Positions 8,481 through 17,119 of a DNA stretch of 32,085 bases are shown one piece after another. The stretch is from assembly GCF_001189955.1 (NCBI RefSeq), contig NZ_LFLT01000043.1, positions 1-32,085 of the forward strand. Reading direction: 5' to 3'. The translations under genes were made by a program, and so were the position numbers. Under the pieces are notes generated by a model that made no database searches, was not told where the DNA came from, and saw only the letters and a program-made list of their open reading frames with translations. Numbering within the stretch: the stretch's first letter is position 1; every line of letters begins with the position of its first letter. The DNA comes from Herbaspirillum chlorophenolicum (lineage in GTDB: Bacteria; Pseudomonadota; Gammaproteobacteria; Burkholderiales; Burkholderiaceae_D).

Positions 8481-9689
8481 TTACTTCCACAGCGCGCACT
8501 TGGACTCGGCCTTGGTCATGTAGGCCTGCTCGCCGGGGATGGTCTGCACCAGCTTGTAGTAATCCCACGGACGCTTGGATTCCGACGGCTTTTTCACTTC
8601 CATCAGGTACATGTCGTGCACCATGCGGCCGTCCGGGCGGACCACGCCGTTGGAGGTGAAGAAGTCGTTGATCTTGTTCTTGCGCAGGTAATCCATCACC
8701 TTGTCGGCGTCCGTGCTGCCTACGGCCTTGACCGCTTTCAGGTACTGGCCCACGGCCGATGCATCGCCGGCCTGGAACATCGTGGGCATCTTCTTCATCT
8801 TGCCGAAGTAGCGATTGCCCCATGCCCGCGACTGGTCGTTCATGTCCCAGTACCAGCCGTCCGTCAGGTACATGCCCTGCGTGACTTGCAGGCCCAGCGC
8901 GTGCGTATCGGTGATGAAGATCAAGAGGCCCGCCAGCTTCATCGTCTTGTTCACGCCGAATTCATTGGCCGCCTTGATGGCGTTGATGATGTCTCCACCC
9001 GCCACCGCCAGGCCCAGGATCTGCGCCTTGGAGGATTGCGCCTGCAGCAGGAAGGAAGAGAAGTCGGACGTCGCCAGCGGCGCGCGAACCTGCCCCACGA
9101 CAGTGCCGCCGCCAGCCTTCACTACATCGCTGGTGTCTTTTTCAAGCGAGGTGCCGAACGCATAATCGGCCGTCACGAAGTACCACGACTTGCCGCCCTG
9201 CTTGGTGATGGCCGCGCCCGTGCCGCGCGCCAGCGCAGTGGTGTCGTAGGCGTACTGGATGGTGTAGGCGTTGCATTCCTCGTTGGTCTGGCGCGTAGTG
9301 CCGGCGCCGACCGAGATGAAGACCTTTTTCTTTTCGCCGGCGACCTTGCCCATGGCCAGGCTGGCTGCCGAGTTCACGCCGCCGACCAGCATGTCGACGC
9401 CGTCGCGGTCGAACCATTCACGCGCCTTGTTGGCGGCGATGTCGGCCTTGTTCTGGTGGTCGGCAAAAACGAATTCGATCTTCTTGCCATTGATGGCGCC
9501 GCCGGCATCGGCAATCGCCATCTTGATGGCTTCGATGCCGCCCTGGCCGTCCATGTCGGCGTAAGTGCCGGACAGGTCAGTGATGAAACCGATCTTGATG
9601 GTATCGCCGGCGGCCTGCGCCGGCAGGGATGCGCCGAACAGGGCGCAGACGGCGGCGGACAGCGCCGCGCGTTTGATGCTTTTCCTCAA
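8481..9689 (-). CDS. Periplasmic ABC transporter substrate-binding protein (branched-chain amino acid/LivJ type)
   Basis: 402 residues of the Peripla_BP_6 family, which bind amino acids, amides, urea or aromatic acids. The frame is open to 9830, but I place the start at TTG 9689. AGGAGGAG lies 5 nt upstream, and translation from there opens with a good signal peptide (MRKSIKRAALSAAVCALFG, cleavage near AQA|AGD). The mature start DTIKIGFITDLSGTYADMDG is typical. No permease or ATPase gene is in the window, so it is an orphan binding protein or its partners lie elsewhere. The ligand cannot be told from sequence. It follows the aldehyde and alcohol dehydrogenase genes on the same strand, which hints at a related compound. 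Confidence 0.88.
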   Translation of the reverse strand: MRKSIKRAALSAAVCALFGASLPAQAAGDTIKIGFITDLSGTYADMDGQGGIEAIKMAIADAGGAINGKKIEFVFADHQNKADIAANKAREWFDRDGVDMLVGGVNSAASLAMGKVAGEKKKVFISVGAGTTRQTNEECNAYTIQYAYDTTALARGTGAAITKQGGKSWYFVTADYAFGTSLEKDTSDVVKAGGGTVVGQVRAPLATSDFSSFLLQAQSSKAQILGLAVAGGDIINAIKAANEFGVNKTMKLAGLLIFITDTHALGLQVTQGMYLTDGWYWDMNDQSRAWGNRYFGKMKKMPTMFQAGDASAVGQYLKAVKAVGSTDADKVMDYLRKNKINDFFTSNGVVRPDGRMVHDMYLMEVKKPSESKRPWDYYKLVQTIPGEQAYMTKAESKCALWK

Positions 9690-9797
9690 AGTCTCCTCCT
9701 CTGGGTGAAAGCTGCGGCGTTGTACCGCAGCTCGTACGAATTTTTCTTGTGGTGTTCTTGTTGCGACTCCGCAAGCGAGTGCGGAGAAGGCGTTGCC

Positions 9798-9833
9798 GGC
9801 ATGCGCCTCAGAACCGGTTCTGAGGCGCATGCC
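9798..9833. repeat. Perfect 36-bp palindrome
   Basis: GGCATGCGCCTCAGAACC (9798-9815) is followed with no spacer by its exact reverse complement (9816-9833). It sits 16 nt beyond the aldehyde dehydrogenase stop codon and 108 nt before the binding-protein start. As RNA it would form a very stable hairpin. No T run follows on either strand, so it may be a processing or 3'-protecting element, a factor-dependent terminator or a protein-binding dyad. Confidence 0.9.
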
Positions 9834-9849
9834 ATCGTACGTCCGACGA

Positions 9850-11439
9850 TCAGCCGAGAGTGGCGCGCGTCAGTTCGCCATCGACCAGGCGCGTGATGCC
9901 CAGCGGGTTGGCGTTCTTCAGCGGCACCGGCAGCATTGCATCCGGATAGTTCTGGTAGCACACCGGGCGCAGGAAGCGCTCGATGGCCAGCGTACCGACC
10001 GAGGTGCCGCGCGCATCCGAGGTGGCCGGATATGGGCCGCCGTGGACCATCGCATCGCACACTTCGACGCCGGTCGGGTAACCGTTGAGCAGCAGGCGGC
10101 CGGCCTTCTGTTCCAGCAGCGCGATCAGGTCCTGGTTGCCTTGCAGGTCGCCGATCTCGGCTTGCAGCGTGGCGGTCAGCTGACCGTGCATGTTGGCGGC
10201 GAAGTCGATGAGCTGTTCGCGGCTTTCCAGTTCGACGATCACGGTCGATGGGCCGAACACTTCCTCTTCCAGCGGCGCCTCCTTGGAGAACAGCAGCGAA
10301 GCCTCGGCCTTGAACAGGTGCGGCACGGCCTGGGTGTAGCTGCTGCCGCCGGTGGCGATGACTTTCACGCCGGGCAACTGGGTCAGGCGCGCCACGCCGC
10401 TGTTGTAGTGCGACAGGCCGCCGCTGTTCAGCATGGTGGCAGGCACGGCGCCGCCAAAGGCGGCCGACAGCTTCTCGATGAAGGCGGTCAATTCAGGCGA
10501 CTTCACGCCCAGCAGCAGGCCCGGGCTGGTGCACAGCTGGCCGCAGCCCATCGTGACGGAACCGGCCAGGTCCTTGGCGATGGCGTCGCCGCGCACCTTC
10601 AGCGCTTCGGACATCAGGATGATGGGGTTGATGCTCGACATTTCCGCGAACACCGGGATCGGCTGCGGACGCGCCGCCGCCATGTCGCACAGCGCACGGC
10701 CGCCACGCAGCGAACCGGTAAAGCCGACTGCCTGGATGGCGGCGCTCTTGACCAGCTGGGCGCCGACGCGGTCGCCGTAGATCATGTTGAAGGTGCCGGC
10801 CGGCATGCCGGTCTTCTTGATGGCGCGCTCAATGGCGTCGGCCACGATTTCGGAGGTGACCAGGTGGCCGGTGTGGGCCTTGAACACGACCGGGCAGCCA
10901 GCCGCCAGCGCAGCCGCAGTGTCGCCGCCGGCCACCGAGAAGGCCAGCGGGAAGTTGCTGGCGCCGAACACGGCTACCGGGCCCACGCCGATCTTGTACT
11001 GGCGAATATCCGGACGCGCCATCGGCTTGCGCTCGGGCAGCGCGGTGTCGATGCGTGCACCGTAGAAGTCGCCGCGGCGCAGAACCTTGGCGAACAGGCG
11101 CATCTGGCCGCTGGTGCGGCCGCGCTCACCAGCCAGGCGAGGCGTGGCCGGCAGCGCGGTTTCGCGCGAGACGGCGGCGAGGAAGTCATCGCCCAGCGTA
11201 TCGATCTCGTCGGCGATCGCATCCAGGAAGGCAGCGCGCTGCTCCGAGGTGGTCGCGCGAAACGCCGGATAGGCCTTCTCCGCTGCGTGGACGGCTGCCG
11301 CCACTTCCTTCTCGGTCGCGGTCACAAAAGGAATCTCGAAGATCGCGCCGCTGGTGGCGTCGATGCTATGCAGATGGAGGTCGCCTTCGCCGCTGCGCTG
11401 GCCGCCGATGTAGTTATGTCCGAGGATGTTCAAGCTCAC
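9850..11439 (-). CDS. NAD(P)-dependent aldehyde dehydrogenase, 2-oxoglutarate-semialdehyde (2,5-dioxovalerate) dehydrogenase type
   Basis: 529 residues. It oxidises a semialdehyde to the dicarboxylic acid. The catalytic cysteine is C303 in GQLCTSPGL, the general base is E266 in FAEMSSINP, and N162 and K187 (VFKAH) fit the cofactor and oxyanion sites. The FAEMSSINP form, in place of the usual ELGGxNP, is typical of 2-oxoglutarate-semialdehyde dehydrogenases from sugar-acid and hydroxyproline pathways. Some members also accept succinate semialdehyde. The start is GTG at 11439 with AGGAG 6 nt upstream. It lies 140 nt downstream of the Fe-alcohol dehydrogenase. The exact substrate is inferred. 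Confidence 0.85.
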   Translation of the reverse strand: MSLNILGHNYIGGQRSGEGDLHLHSIDATSGAIFEIPFVTATEKEVAAAVHAAEKAYPAFRATTSEQRAAFLDAIADEIDTLGDDFLAAVSRETALPATPRLAGERGRTSGQMRLFAKVLRRGDFYGARIDTALPERKPMARPDIRQYKIGVGPVAVFGASNFPLAFSVAGGDTAAALAAGCPVVFKAHTGHLVTSEIVADAIERAIKKTGMPAGTFNMIYGDRVGAQLVKSAAIQAVGFTGSLRGGRALCDMAAARPQPIPVFAEMSSINPIILMSEALKVRGDAIAKDLAGSVTMGCGQLCTSPGLLLGVKSPELTAFIEKLSAAFGGAVPATMLNSGGLSHYNSGVARLTQLPGVKVIATGGSSYTQAVPHLFKAEASLLFSKEAPLEEEVFGPSTVIVELESREQLIDFAANMHGQLTATLQAEIGDLQGNQDLIALLEQKAGRLLLNGYPTGVEVCDAMVHGGPYPATSDARGTSVGTLAIERFLRPVCYQNYPDAMLPVPLKNANPLGITRLVDGELTRATLG

Positions 11440-11579
11440 GATGTACTCCTGCTCTGTTCGTTAGCGGCGCCCTGCCGGGTCACGCGCGAATGGCCGCACC
11501 TCGTGTGGACGAGGACGGCCGGTTGGTTCCAGTTACTTTTTTCCACGCAGCGCAAACCGCGCGGCCCCATTGTGTTGCA

Positions 11580-12719
11580 TCACATGGATTGTTGCAGCAT
11601 GCGTTCGTAATCCTGCTCCGACGCCACGCGCGGATTGGTCTTGTGGCTGTGGTCGGCCAATGCGCCCTTGATGATCTTCGGGAACATATCGGCAGTCACA
11701 CCCAGCTCGCCCAAGCCGGCAGGCAAGCCCAGACGGCGGCTCATCTCCTTGATGGCCGGACCGATCTCGGCGCCGTCCTTCAGGCCCATGGAGTACGCCA
11801 TGCGCGCCATCTTGTTGTCTTTGGCCATGGTCTCGGCGCTCTCGTTGAAAGCGATGATGGCCGGCAGGAAGATTGCGTTCAAGGTGCCGTGATGCAGTTT
11901 GGGATTGATGCCGCCCAGCGAGTGCGACAGGCTGTGCACACAGCCCAGCCCCTTCTGGAAGGCCATCGCACCCTGCATCGAGGCGCTCATCATGTTCAGG
12001 CGCGCCTCGCGGTCGCCCGGCTCCTTGGTGGCGCGTTCGATATGCGCCCAGGCGCGCCACAGGCCATCCAGCGCGATGCCGTCGGCGGGCGGATTGAACG
12101 CGGGGGCCATGAAGGTTTCCAGGCAATGGGCGATAGCGTCCATGCCGGTGGCCGCAGTCATCAGCGGCGGCAGGCCCAGCGTCAGCTCGGGATCGCAGAT
12201 CGCCAGCCTGGGTACCAGGTAGGGCGAGAGCACGCCGACCTTGCGGCCATCGTCCAGGATCAGGATGGCGCCGCGGCCGACTTCGCTGCCGGTGCCGGCG
12301 GTGGTCGGAATGGCGATTACCGGCGCGGTCTTGGCGGTGATGTTGGACAGGCCGCCTTCGATCAGCGCGAAGGATTTCAGCGGACCTTCATGCGTACCGC
12401 ATACGGCAACGCCCTTGGCCAAGTCGATCGAGGAACCGCCGCCGACCGCCACGATGCCGTCGCAGCCGGCTTCGCGGAACATCGCCACGGCCGCGCGCAC
12501 GGCGCCTTCGTTCGGATTGGGGGGAGTCTGGTCGAACACCGGGACGGCAGCGCCGTCCTTCAACTGGCCCAACACCTTATCGAGGAGTCCGGCGTTGCGA
12601 ATGCCCATGTCGGTGACCACCAGCGGCTTCTTGATGCCGATGCGCTCGCATTCCTGCTGCAGCAGCGACAGTGCGCCGTAGTCGAACTGGACCTGGGTAA
12701 TGTAATTGATGAGTGCCAT
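11580..12719 (-). CDS. Iron-containing alcohol dehydrogenase, 4-hydroxybutyrate dehydrogenase-like
   Basis: 379 residues, group III metal-dependent alcohol dehydrogenase. The cofactor loop is GGGSSID at 93-99. Metal ligands are D194 and H198 (GMDAIAHCLE), H262 (VHSLSH) and H276/H277 (KLHHGTL), with H266 as the probable proton relay. The overall sequence, including FDYGALSLL and FNPPADGIALDGL, recalls 4-hydroxybutyrate dehydrogenase of Cupriavidus necator, which makes succinate semialdehyde. That comparison is from memory. Upstream in-frame codons reach 12806, but ATG at 12719 starts the family N-terminus. Divergent from the LysR gene and co-directional with the aldehyde dehydrogenase. Confidence 0.88.
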   Translation of the reverse strand: MALINYITQVQFDYGALSLLQQECERIGIKKPLVVTDMGIRNAGLLDKVLGQLKDGAAVPVFDQTPPNPNEGAVRAAVAMFREAGCDGIVAVGGGSSIDLAKGVAVCGTHEGPLKSFALIEGGLSNITAKTAPVIAIPTTAGTGSEVGRGAILILDDGRKVGVLSPYLVPRLAICDPELTLGLPPLMTAATGMDAIAHCLETFMAPAFNPPADGIALDGLWRAWAHIERATKEPGDREARLNMMSASMQGAMAFQKGLGCVHSLSHSLGGINPKLHHGTLNAIFLPAIIAFNESAETMAKDNKMARMAYSMGLKDGAEIGPAIKEMSRRLGLPAGLGELGVTADMFPKIIKGALADHSHKTNPRVASEQDYERMLQQSM

Positions 12720-12874
12720 CACATAGCCTTGATTTATAGATATCAGACCAAGGGCCCATCGGCGTCCTGCCCGGCGGAAATCCGGACATTGATCCGTTTT
12801 CCCCATTGCAGCCTTGGTTTGGAAAGCCAGACTCTAAGCCAATGCAAGCACTTTGACTAATGAGAGGTGTTGAT
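12720..12874. promoter_or_regulatory. Divergent promoter region between the Fe-ADH and LysR genes
   Basis: This 155-nt gap separates a LysR-type regulator from a divergent catabolic gene, the classic layout for LysR control. The part nearest the dehydrogenase start is AT-rich (12730-12750), unlike the rest. I could not fix a definite LysR box or -35/-10 pair by eye. Confidence 0.45.
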
Positions 12875-13885
12875 ATGGGTATAACCAACAGTCATACTGA
12901 GGCTTTTCCGACTCCATCAGAACGGCCAGCCGACATGCAAACCTCCCTGCCCTCGCTCGCCTCGATCACCTCGCGCCTGCACCTGCGCCAGTTGCGCCTG
13001 CTGATCGCCTTGTCCGACCACGGCTCGCTGCTCAAGGCCGCCGAGCAGGTCGCCCTGACCCAGCCTGGCGCCAGCAAAGCCCTGCAGGAAATCGAAAGCA
13101 CCCTCGGGGCGCAACTGTTCGTGCGCACCAACCGCGGGCTGGAGCCGACCGAGCTCGGCCATTGCGTGATCCGCTATGCGCGGCTGATCCAGACCGACCT
13201 GACCCACCTGCGCGAGGAAATGCTGTCGATCATGCAAGGCAATGGCGGACGGCTGGCGGTGGGGACCATCATGGGTGCGGTGCCGCTGCTGACCGATGCA
13301 CTGACGCGCCTGCTGGAAAAGCGCCCTTCGCTGTCGGTCGAAATCGTGGAAGACACCAGCGCGCGCCTGTTGCGCCTCCTTGACCAGGGCCGGCTGGACA
13401 TGGCGATCTGCCGTACCAGCATCAGCCAGCGCCCGCACCTGTACGACGCCTTCAACATCCATGATGAAGAGCTGGCAGTAGTGGCCAGCGTCAACCATCC
13501 GCTGGCGCACGCGCAAGAATTGCAACTGTCGGACCTGGCCGATTCGCGCTGGGTGGTGTATTCGGCCAACATGCCGATGCGGGTCTCGCTGGAACGCGAA
13601 TTCCACGATGCCGACCTGCGTTTTCCGCTGCACCTGATGGAAACTACCTCGGCCTTCACCACGCTCTCGCTGCTGCAGAAGAACCCGCATTTCGTGGCGC
13701 TGCTGTCGGTGGACGTGGCGCGGTTCTGCACCCGCTTCGGCATGACCTGCATCCTGCCGCTGCAGTTGCACACGCGCAGCGAGCCCTACCAGCTGGTGAC
13801 GCGCCACGGCACTCAGCTGTCGCCGGTGGCGCGGCTGTTCATCGAGGATTTCGCGCAGGCGCTCACCCCTCCCCCGGGCGCATGA
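12875..13885 (+). CDS. LysR-type transcriptional regulator
   Basis: 336 residues. The N-terminal winged helix-turn-helix is at about 32-95 (LRQLRLLIALSDHGSLLKAA, QPGASKALQEIE, LFVRTNRGLEPTE). The C-terminal effector-binding domain (about 115-325) resembles the GbpR/sugar-responsive branch. Two in-frame starts exist. ATG at 12875 is favoured because GAGAGG (12862-12867) lies 7 nt upstream; ATG at 12860 has no ribosome site. A further ATG at 12935 would skip the variable N-terminal tail. Being divergent from the Fe-ADH gene, it probably controls the dehydrogenase/binding-protein set and itself. The effector is unknown. Confidence 0.9.
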   Translation: MGITNSHTEAFPTPSERPADMQTSLPSLASITSRLHLRQLRLLIALSDHGSLLKAAEQVALTQPGASKALQEIESTLGAQLFVRTNRGLEPTELGHCVIRYARLIQTDLTHLREEMLSIMQGNGGRLAVGTIMGAVPLLTDALTRLLEKRPSLSVEIVEDTSARLLRLLDQGRLDMAICRTSISQRPHLYDAFNIHDEELAVVASVNHPLAHAQELQLSDLADSRWVVYSANMPMRVSLEREFHDADLRFPLHLMETTSAFTTLSLLQKNPHFVALLSVDVARFCTRFGMTCILPLQLHTRSEPYQLVTRHGTQLSPVARLFIEDFAQALTPPPGA

Positions 13886-13914
13886 GTTGCCTGGAACAAA
13901 TGCATCCGCCAATG

Positions 13915-13940
13915 AAAAAACGCTCCCGAAGGAGCGTTTT
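13915..13940. terminator. Bidirectional intrinsic terminator
   Basis: CGCTCC (13921-13926), loop CGAA, GGAGCG (13931-13936), flanked by A6 on the left and T4 on the right. It lies between the convergent LysR (plus) and peroxiredoxin (minus) genes and can serve both. Confidence 0.88.
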
Positions 13941-13963
13941 CCTGTCCGCGTGAAATGGACGGC

Positions 13964-14602
13964 TTACTTGTTCGGCTGCGGCGTGATGCGCAGGTAAGGG
14001 CGCGGCGACTTGTAGCCCTTCGGGTACTTCTGCTTGATCACTTCCTCATCCTTGACCGACAGCGGAATGATCACGTCGTCGCCATCCTTCCAGTTGCCCG
14101 GGGTGGCCACGGTGTAGCCATCGGTCAGCTGCAGGGCGTCGAGTACGCGCAGCACTTCGTCGAAATTGCGGCCGGTGCTCATCGGGTAGGTGATGATCAG
14201 GCGCACTTTCTTCTTCGGATCGATCACGAACAGCGAGCGCACGGTGGCGGTTTCGGACTGGTTCGGGTGGATCATGTCGTACAGGCCGGCAACCTTCTTG
14301 TCGACATCGGCCACGATGGGGAAACCGACCACGGTCTGCTGGGTTTCCTCGATGTCCTTGATCCACTGGTTGTGGGCTTCGGCGCCATCCACCGACAGGG
14401 CAATGGCTTTGACGTTGCGCTTGTCGAACTCGGGCTTGAGCTTGGCGGTCAGGCCCAGTTCGGTGGTGCAGACCGGCGTGAAATCCGCCGGATGGGAGAA
14501 CAGCACGACCCAGGAATCGCCCGCCCAGTCGTGGAATTTGATCTTGCCGATCGAGGATTCTTGCTCGAAATCCGGCGCGGTATCGCCCAGACGCAGTGTC
14601 AT
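13964..14602 (-). CDS. 1-Cys peroxiredoxin (Prx6 type)
   Basis: 212 residues, full length for the Prx6 class. It reduces hydrogen peroxide and organic hydroperoxides in the cytoplasm. The peroxidatic cysteine is C45 in PADFTPVCTTE. It is the only cysteine in the protein, so an external thiol must resolve the sulfenic acid. The C-terminal domain (about 160-212, with KGYKSPRPYLR) is typical of the class. The start is ATG at 14602 with AAGGAGA upstream and a promoter candidate about 45 nt before it. It is monocistronic, ending in the shared terminator with the LysR gene. The nearby AhpD-family gene is a second peroxide-related function, but no direct link is visible. Confidence 0.95.
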   Translation of the reverse strand: MTLRLGDTAPDFEQESSIGKIKFHDWAGDSWVVLFSHPADFTPVCTTELGLTAKLKPEFDKRNVKAIALSVDGAEAHNQWIKDIEETQQTVVGFPIVADVDKKVAGLYDMIHPNQSETATVRSLFVIDPKKKVRLIITYPMSTGRNFDEVLRVLDALQLTDGYTVATPGNWKDGDDVIIPLSVKDEEVIKQKYPKGYKSPRPYLRITPQPNK

Positions 14603-14644
14603 AACGGTCTCCTTGTTCGAGGGTGAGGGTAAAAGAGAAGAACG

Positions 14645-14673
14645 ACTATAGCTTGCCCGATGGCTTCGTCCAA
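14645..14673 (-). promoter_or_regulatory. Candidate sigma70 promoter of the peroxiredoxin gene
   Basis: Read on the minus strand: TTGGAC (14668-14673), a 17-nt spacer and TATAGT (14645-14650). The -10 is good and the -35 is weak. The start site would be near 14638, leaving a leader of about 36 nt that contains AAGGAGA. Confidence 0.5.
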
Positions 14674-14736
14674 CAATTATTAAGACGTAACCAAATAACG
14701 TGGCGCAATGATGATCTATGTACGCCCGCAGCTTCC

Positions 14737-16536
14737 TTACAAGCTTTGCAATACCGCCAGGAAACGGTCGGCGTCCTGGTAGCCGATGACGCGCTTGTCG
14801 GCCTGTTCCTTGCCCTCGCCATTGAAGAACATGATGCCCGGCGGCCCGAACAGATTGAAGCGCTTGAGCATGGCGCGGTCGTCCGCATTATTGGCGGTGA
14901 CATCGATCTGCAGCAACAGCATCTGGCCAAAACGTTCCTGCACGCGCGCGTCGGTGAAGGTAAAGCGTTCCATCTCCTTGCAGGAGACACACCAGTCGGC
15001 ATAGAAGTCCAGCATCACCGGACGGCGCTCGCTACGGGCATTTTCCGCCAGCGCGGCGTCCAGCTCGGCCGATGAGCGCACACGCACGAACTCCGTGTTG
15101 TGTGCGGCAGTCGCCCCTTGTGCGGCCAGATGCGCCAACGGCGCCAGCGGATCGCGCCCGCCGGTGGCCACGCTGACCAGCTGCAGCAATCCCAGCGCGG
15201 CGAACGCCAGGCCGAAGGCGCGCGCCACCCAGCCTGCCGGACGCGACCACAGCAGGTAGGCGCCATACCCGATCCCGAGCGCAGCCCATCCGGCGACCTG
15301 CAGCCAGGCCGGGATCACCGGCGCCACCATCCACAGCGCCGTGCCCAGCATCAGCACGCCGAAGAAACGCTTGACCGTATCCATCCAGGCGCCCGCGCGC
15401 GGCAGCAATGTGCCGGCGGAAGCGCCGATCAGCAGCAATGGCACGCTCATGCCCAGCGCCATGGCGAACAATGCACTGCCGCCCAGCACCACGTTGCCGG
15501 TCTGGCTGATATACAGCAACGCGCCGGCCAGCGGGGCGGCCACGCAAGGACCGACGATCAATGCGGAAATGGCGCCCATCAGGAACACACCCACCCACTT
15601 CCCGCTGCCGCCGCCGGAAGCGCTCGACAGTTTCGATTGCAGCGAGGCCGGCACTTGCAATTGATAGACATCGAACATGGATAAGGCCAGGCCGGCCATC
15701 AACAGCGCGAAGGCGCCAAGGATCCACGGATTCTGCAGATACGCCGACAAGCCCTCGCCCAGCATGCCTGCCGCCACACCCAGCGCCGTATAGACCAGCG
15801 CCATGCCCAGCGCGTAATCAACCGACAGCAGGAAGCTGCGGGTGCGTCCCTGGCTGGCGGCCGCTCCTTGCTGGCCGACGATGATGGAGGAAAGGATAGG
15901 CACCATCGGCAACACGCAAGGCGTGAACGACAAGCCGATGCCGAGGATGAAGAACAGCGAGAGGATGCTCCATAGCTTGCCGCCCTTGAGCACCGCCGCG
16001 ATGCCGTCGACATCGGCGCCGCCGGCCGACGCCGTGTCACCGCTCGCACTACCTGCCCGCACCACGGAGCCGATCGCCTGCGGCGACAGGCTCACCTTCA
16101 GCGTCATCGGCGGATAGCACAGCCCCTTGTCGGCGCAGCCCTGCGACACCGCATTGACGGTGAACGGGCCGGTAGCGCCCGATACCGGAATGCGCGCTAT
16201 GACTGCCTTGTGATAGGTCTCGACCTCTTTCTGGAAATTCTCGTCGTACTTGGTCACGCCATGCGGGAATTGCGGCTCGCCCAGCGTGGCGCCCTCGGCG
16301 CTGAAATGGAAACGGTCGCGGTACATGTAATAGCCGTCCGCGATCTGGTAGTTCAACTCCAGCGTGGCAGCATCCACCATGCGCGCGCTGAGCTGGAAGG
16401 CCTGTTCCGGCGGCAGGTAGTCATCGGCCGCACGGGCCGGGCTCGATGACAGCAGTACGGCCAGCGACAACAGGCAAAGGACGTTTATCAGCAGGCGATG
16501 CATGCTGCGGTAAGAGCGGTTCTCGATTGTGTTCAT
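14737..16536 (-). CDS. dsbD: Thiol:disulfide interchange protein DsbD
   Basis: Carries electrons from cytoplasmic thioredoxin across the inner membrane to periplasmic thiol proteins. 599 residues. A signal peptide ends at SSSPARA. The N-terminal immunoglobulin-like domain has C134/C140 (GCADKGLCYPP). The eight-segment membrane domain has C207 (SFTPCVLPM) and C331 (VGPCVAAP). The C-terminal thioredoxin domain has C516VSC519. All three redox pairs are present. I start at ATG 16536; TTG 16545 is possible, and ATG 16503 would give the cleanest signal peptide but has no ribosome site. It begins 24 nt after cutA, the usual pairing. It probably keeps apocytochrome CXXCH thiols reduced for the CcsA/ResB system. 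Confidence 0.95.
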   Translation of the reverse strand: MNTIENRSYRSMHRLLINVLCLLSLAVLLSSSPARAADDYLPPEQAFQLSARMVDAATLELNYQIADGYYMYRDRFHFSAEGATLGEPQFPHGVTKYDENFQKEVETYHKAVIARIPVSGATGPFTVNAVSQGCADKGLCYPPMTLKVSLSPQAIGSVVRAGSASGDTASAGGADVDGIAAVLKGGKLWSILSLFFILGIGLSFTPCVLPMVPILSSIIVGQQGAAASQGRTRSFLLSVDYALGMALVYTALGVAAGMLGEGLSAYLQNPWILGAFALLMAGLALSMFDVYQLQVPASLQSKLSSASGGGSGKWVGVFLMGAISALIVGPCVAAPLAGALLYISQTGNVVLGGSALFAMALGMSVPLLLIGASAGTLLPRAGAWMDTVKRFFGVLMLGTALWMVAPVIPAWLQVAGWAALGIGYGAYLLWSRPAGWVARAFGLAFAALGLLQLVSVATGGRDPLAPLAHLAAQGATAAHNTEFVRVRSSAELDAALAENARSERRPVMLDFYADWCVSCKEMERFTFTDARVQERFGQMLLLQIDVTANNADDRAMLKRFNLFGPPGIMFFNGEGKEQADKRVIGYQDADRFLAVLQSL

Positions 16537-16560
16537 GCGACTCAAATTGGGTTCTTCATA

Positions 16561-16908
16561 TCAGACGCGCAGGGGCTTGCCGGTCTCTTCCCGCATCCAT
16601 TCCAAATACGCCGGCAAACCGGCTGCGATCGGCAACGCGACGATCTCGGGCACATCGTAAGGATGGGCACGGCAGATCGCCCGCTCCACGTCCTCATAGC
16701 GTGCCTGCGTGGTCTTGATCAGCAACGGGATCTCGGTCGCGTGCTCCACCTGGCCTTGCCAGCGGTACACCGACGCCACCGGCGCCAGGATGTTCACACA
16801 GGCAGCCAGCCCCTCTTCCACCAGCGTACGCGCCAGGGATTGCGCCAGCGCTTCCTCCGGTACATTGGTCAACACCAGCAGCGGCTGGTTCAATAAGGAT
16901 GATGTCAT
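16561..16908 (-). CDS. cutA: Divalent cation tolerance protein CutA
   Basis: 115 residues, a small trimeric ferredoxin-like protein associated with copper and divalent-metal tolerance; its biochemical role is unsettled. Family motifs seen are LVLTNVPEEALAQSLARTLV, LAACVNI, YRWQGQVE and the C-terminal HPYDVPEIVALPI. The start is ATG at 16908. It is immediately upstream of dsbD (24 nt), so the two are probably co-transcribed, an arrangement also seen in Escherichia coli. Upstream is a 210-nt gap that carries the rplQ terminator. Confidence 0.95.
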   Translation of the reverse strand: MTSSLLNQPLLVLTNVPEEALAQSLARTLVEEGLAACVNILAPVASVYRWQGQVEHATEIPLLIKTTQARYEDVERAICRAHPYDVPEIVALPIAAGLPAYLEWMREETGKPLRV

Positions 16909-17074
16909 GTCTGGTGTCCTTCACCATGCTTGCCTAACGATGGCGAGATATGGCGCTTGCATATGAAGAGATGTCGCCCCTGGATGGAATCCCATGCTGC
17001 CAACAACGCACTCCGACATTCAACCACATCTGCGGCTGATGTGCCGCCGCTCTGGCTTCAGTCGCCACAAAACA

Positions 17075-17099
17075 AAAAGCCAGGCAATGCCTGGCTTTT
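17075..17099 (-). terminator. Intrinsic terminator after rplQ
   Basis: GCCAGGC (17079-17085), a 3-nt loop and GCCTGGC (17089-17095), flanked by A4 on one side and T4 on the other. It lies 21 nt past the rplQ stop and closes the ribosomal cluster. The symmetric flanks would also block plus-strand transcription. Confidence 0.85.
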
Positions 17100-17119
17100 C
17101 TTGATGGTGACAACCGGAA

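Noticed and set aside
9690..9830. N-terminal extension of the solute-binding protein (47 codons)
   Set aside because: It would bury the signal peptide inside the protein. TTG 9689 has AGGAGGAG at the right distance and gives a normal exported protein.
9793..11610. Plus-strand open frame of 605 codons opposite the aldehyde dehydrogenase
   Set aside because: Low-complexity Ala/Arg/Gln/His composition with no motif; the antisense aldehyde dehydrogenase has full catalytic residues.
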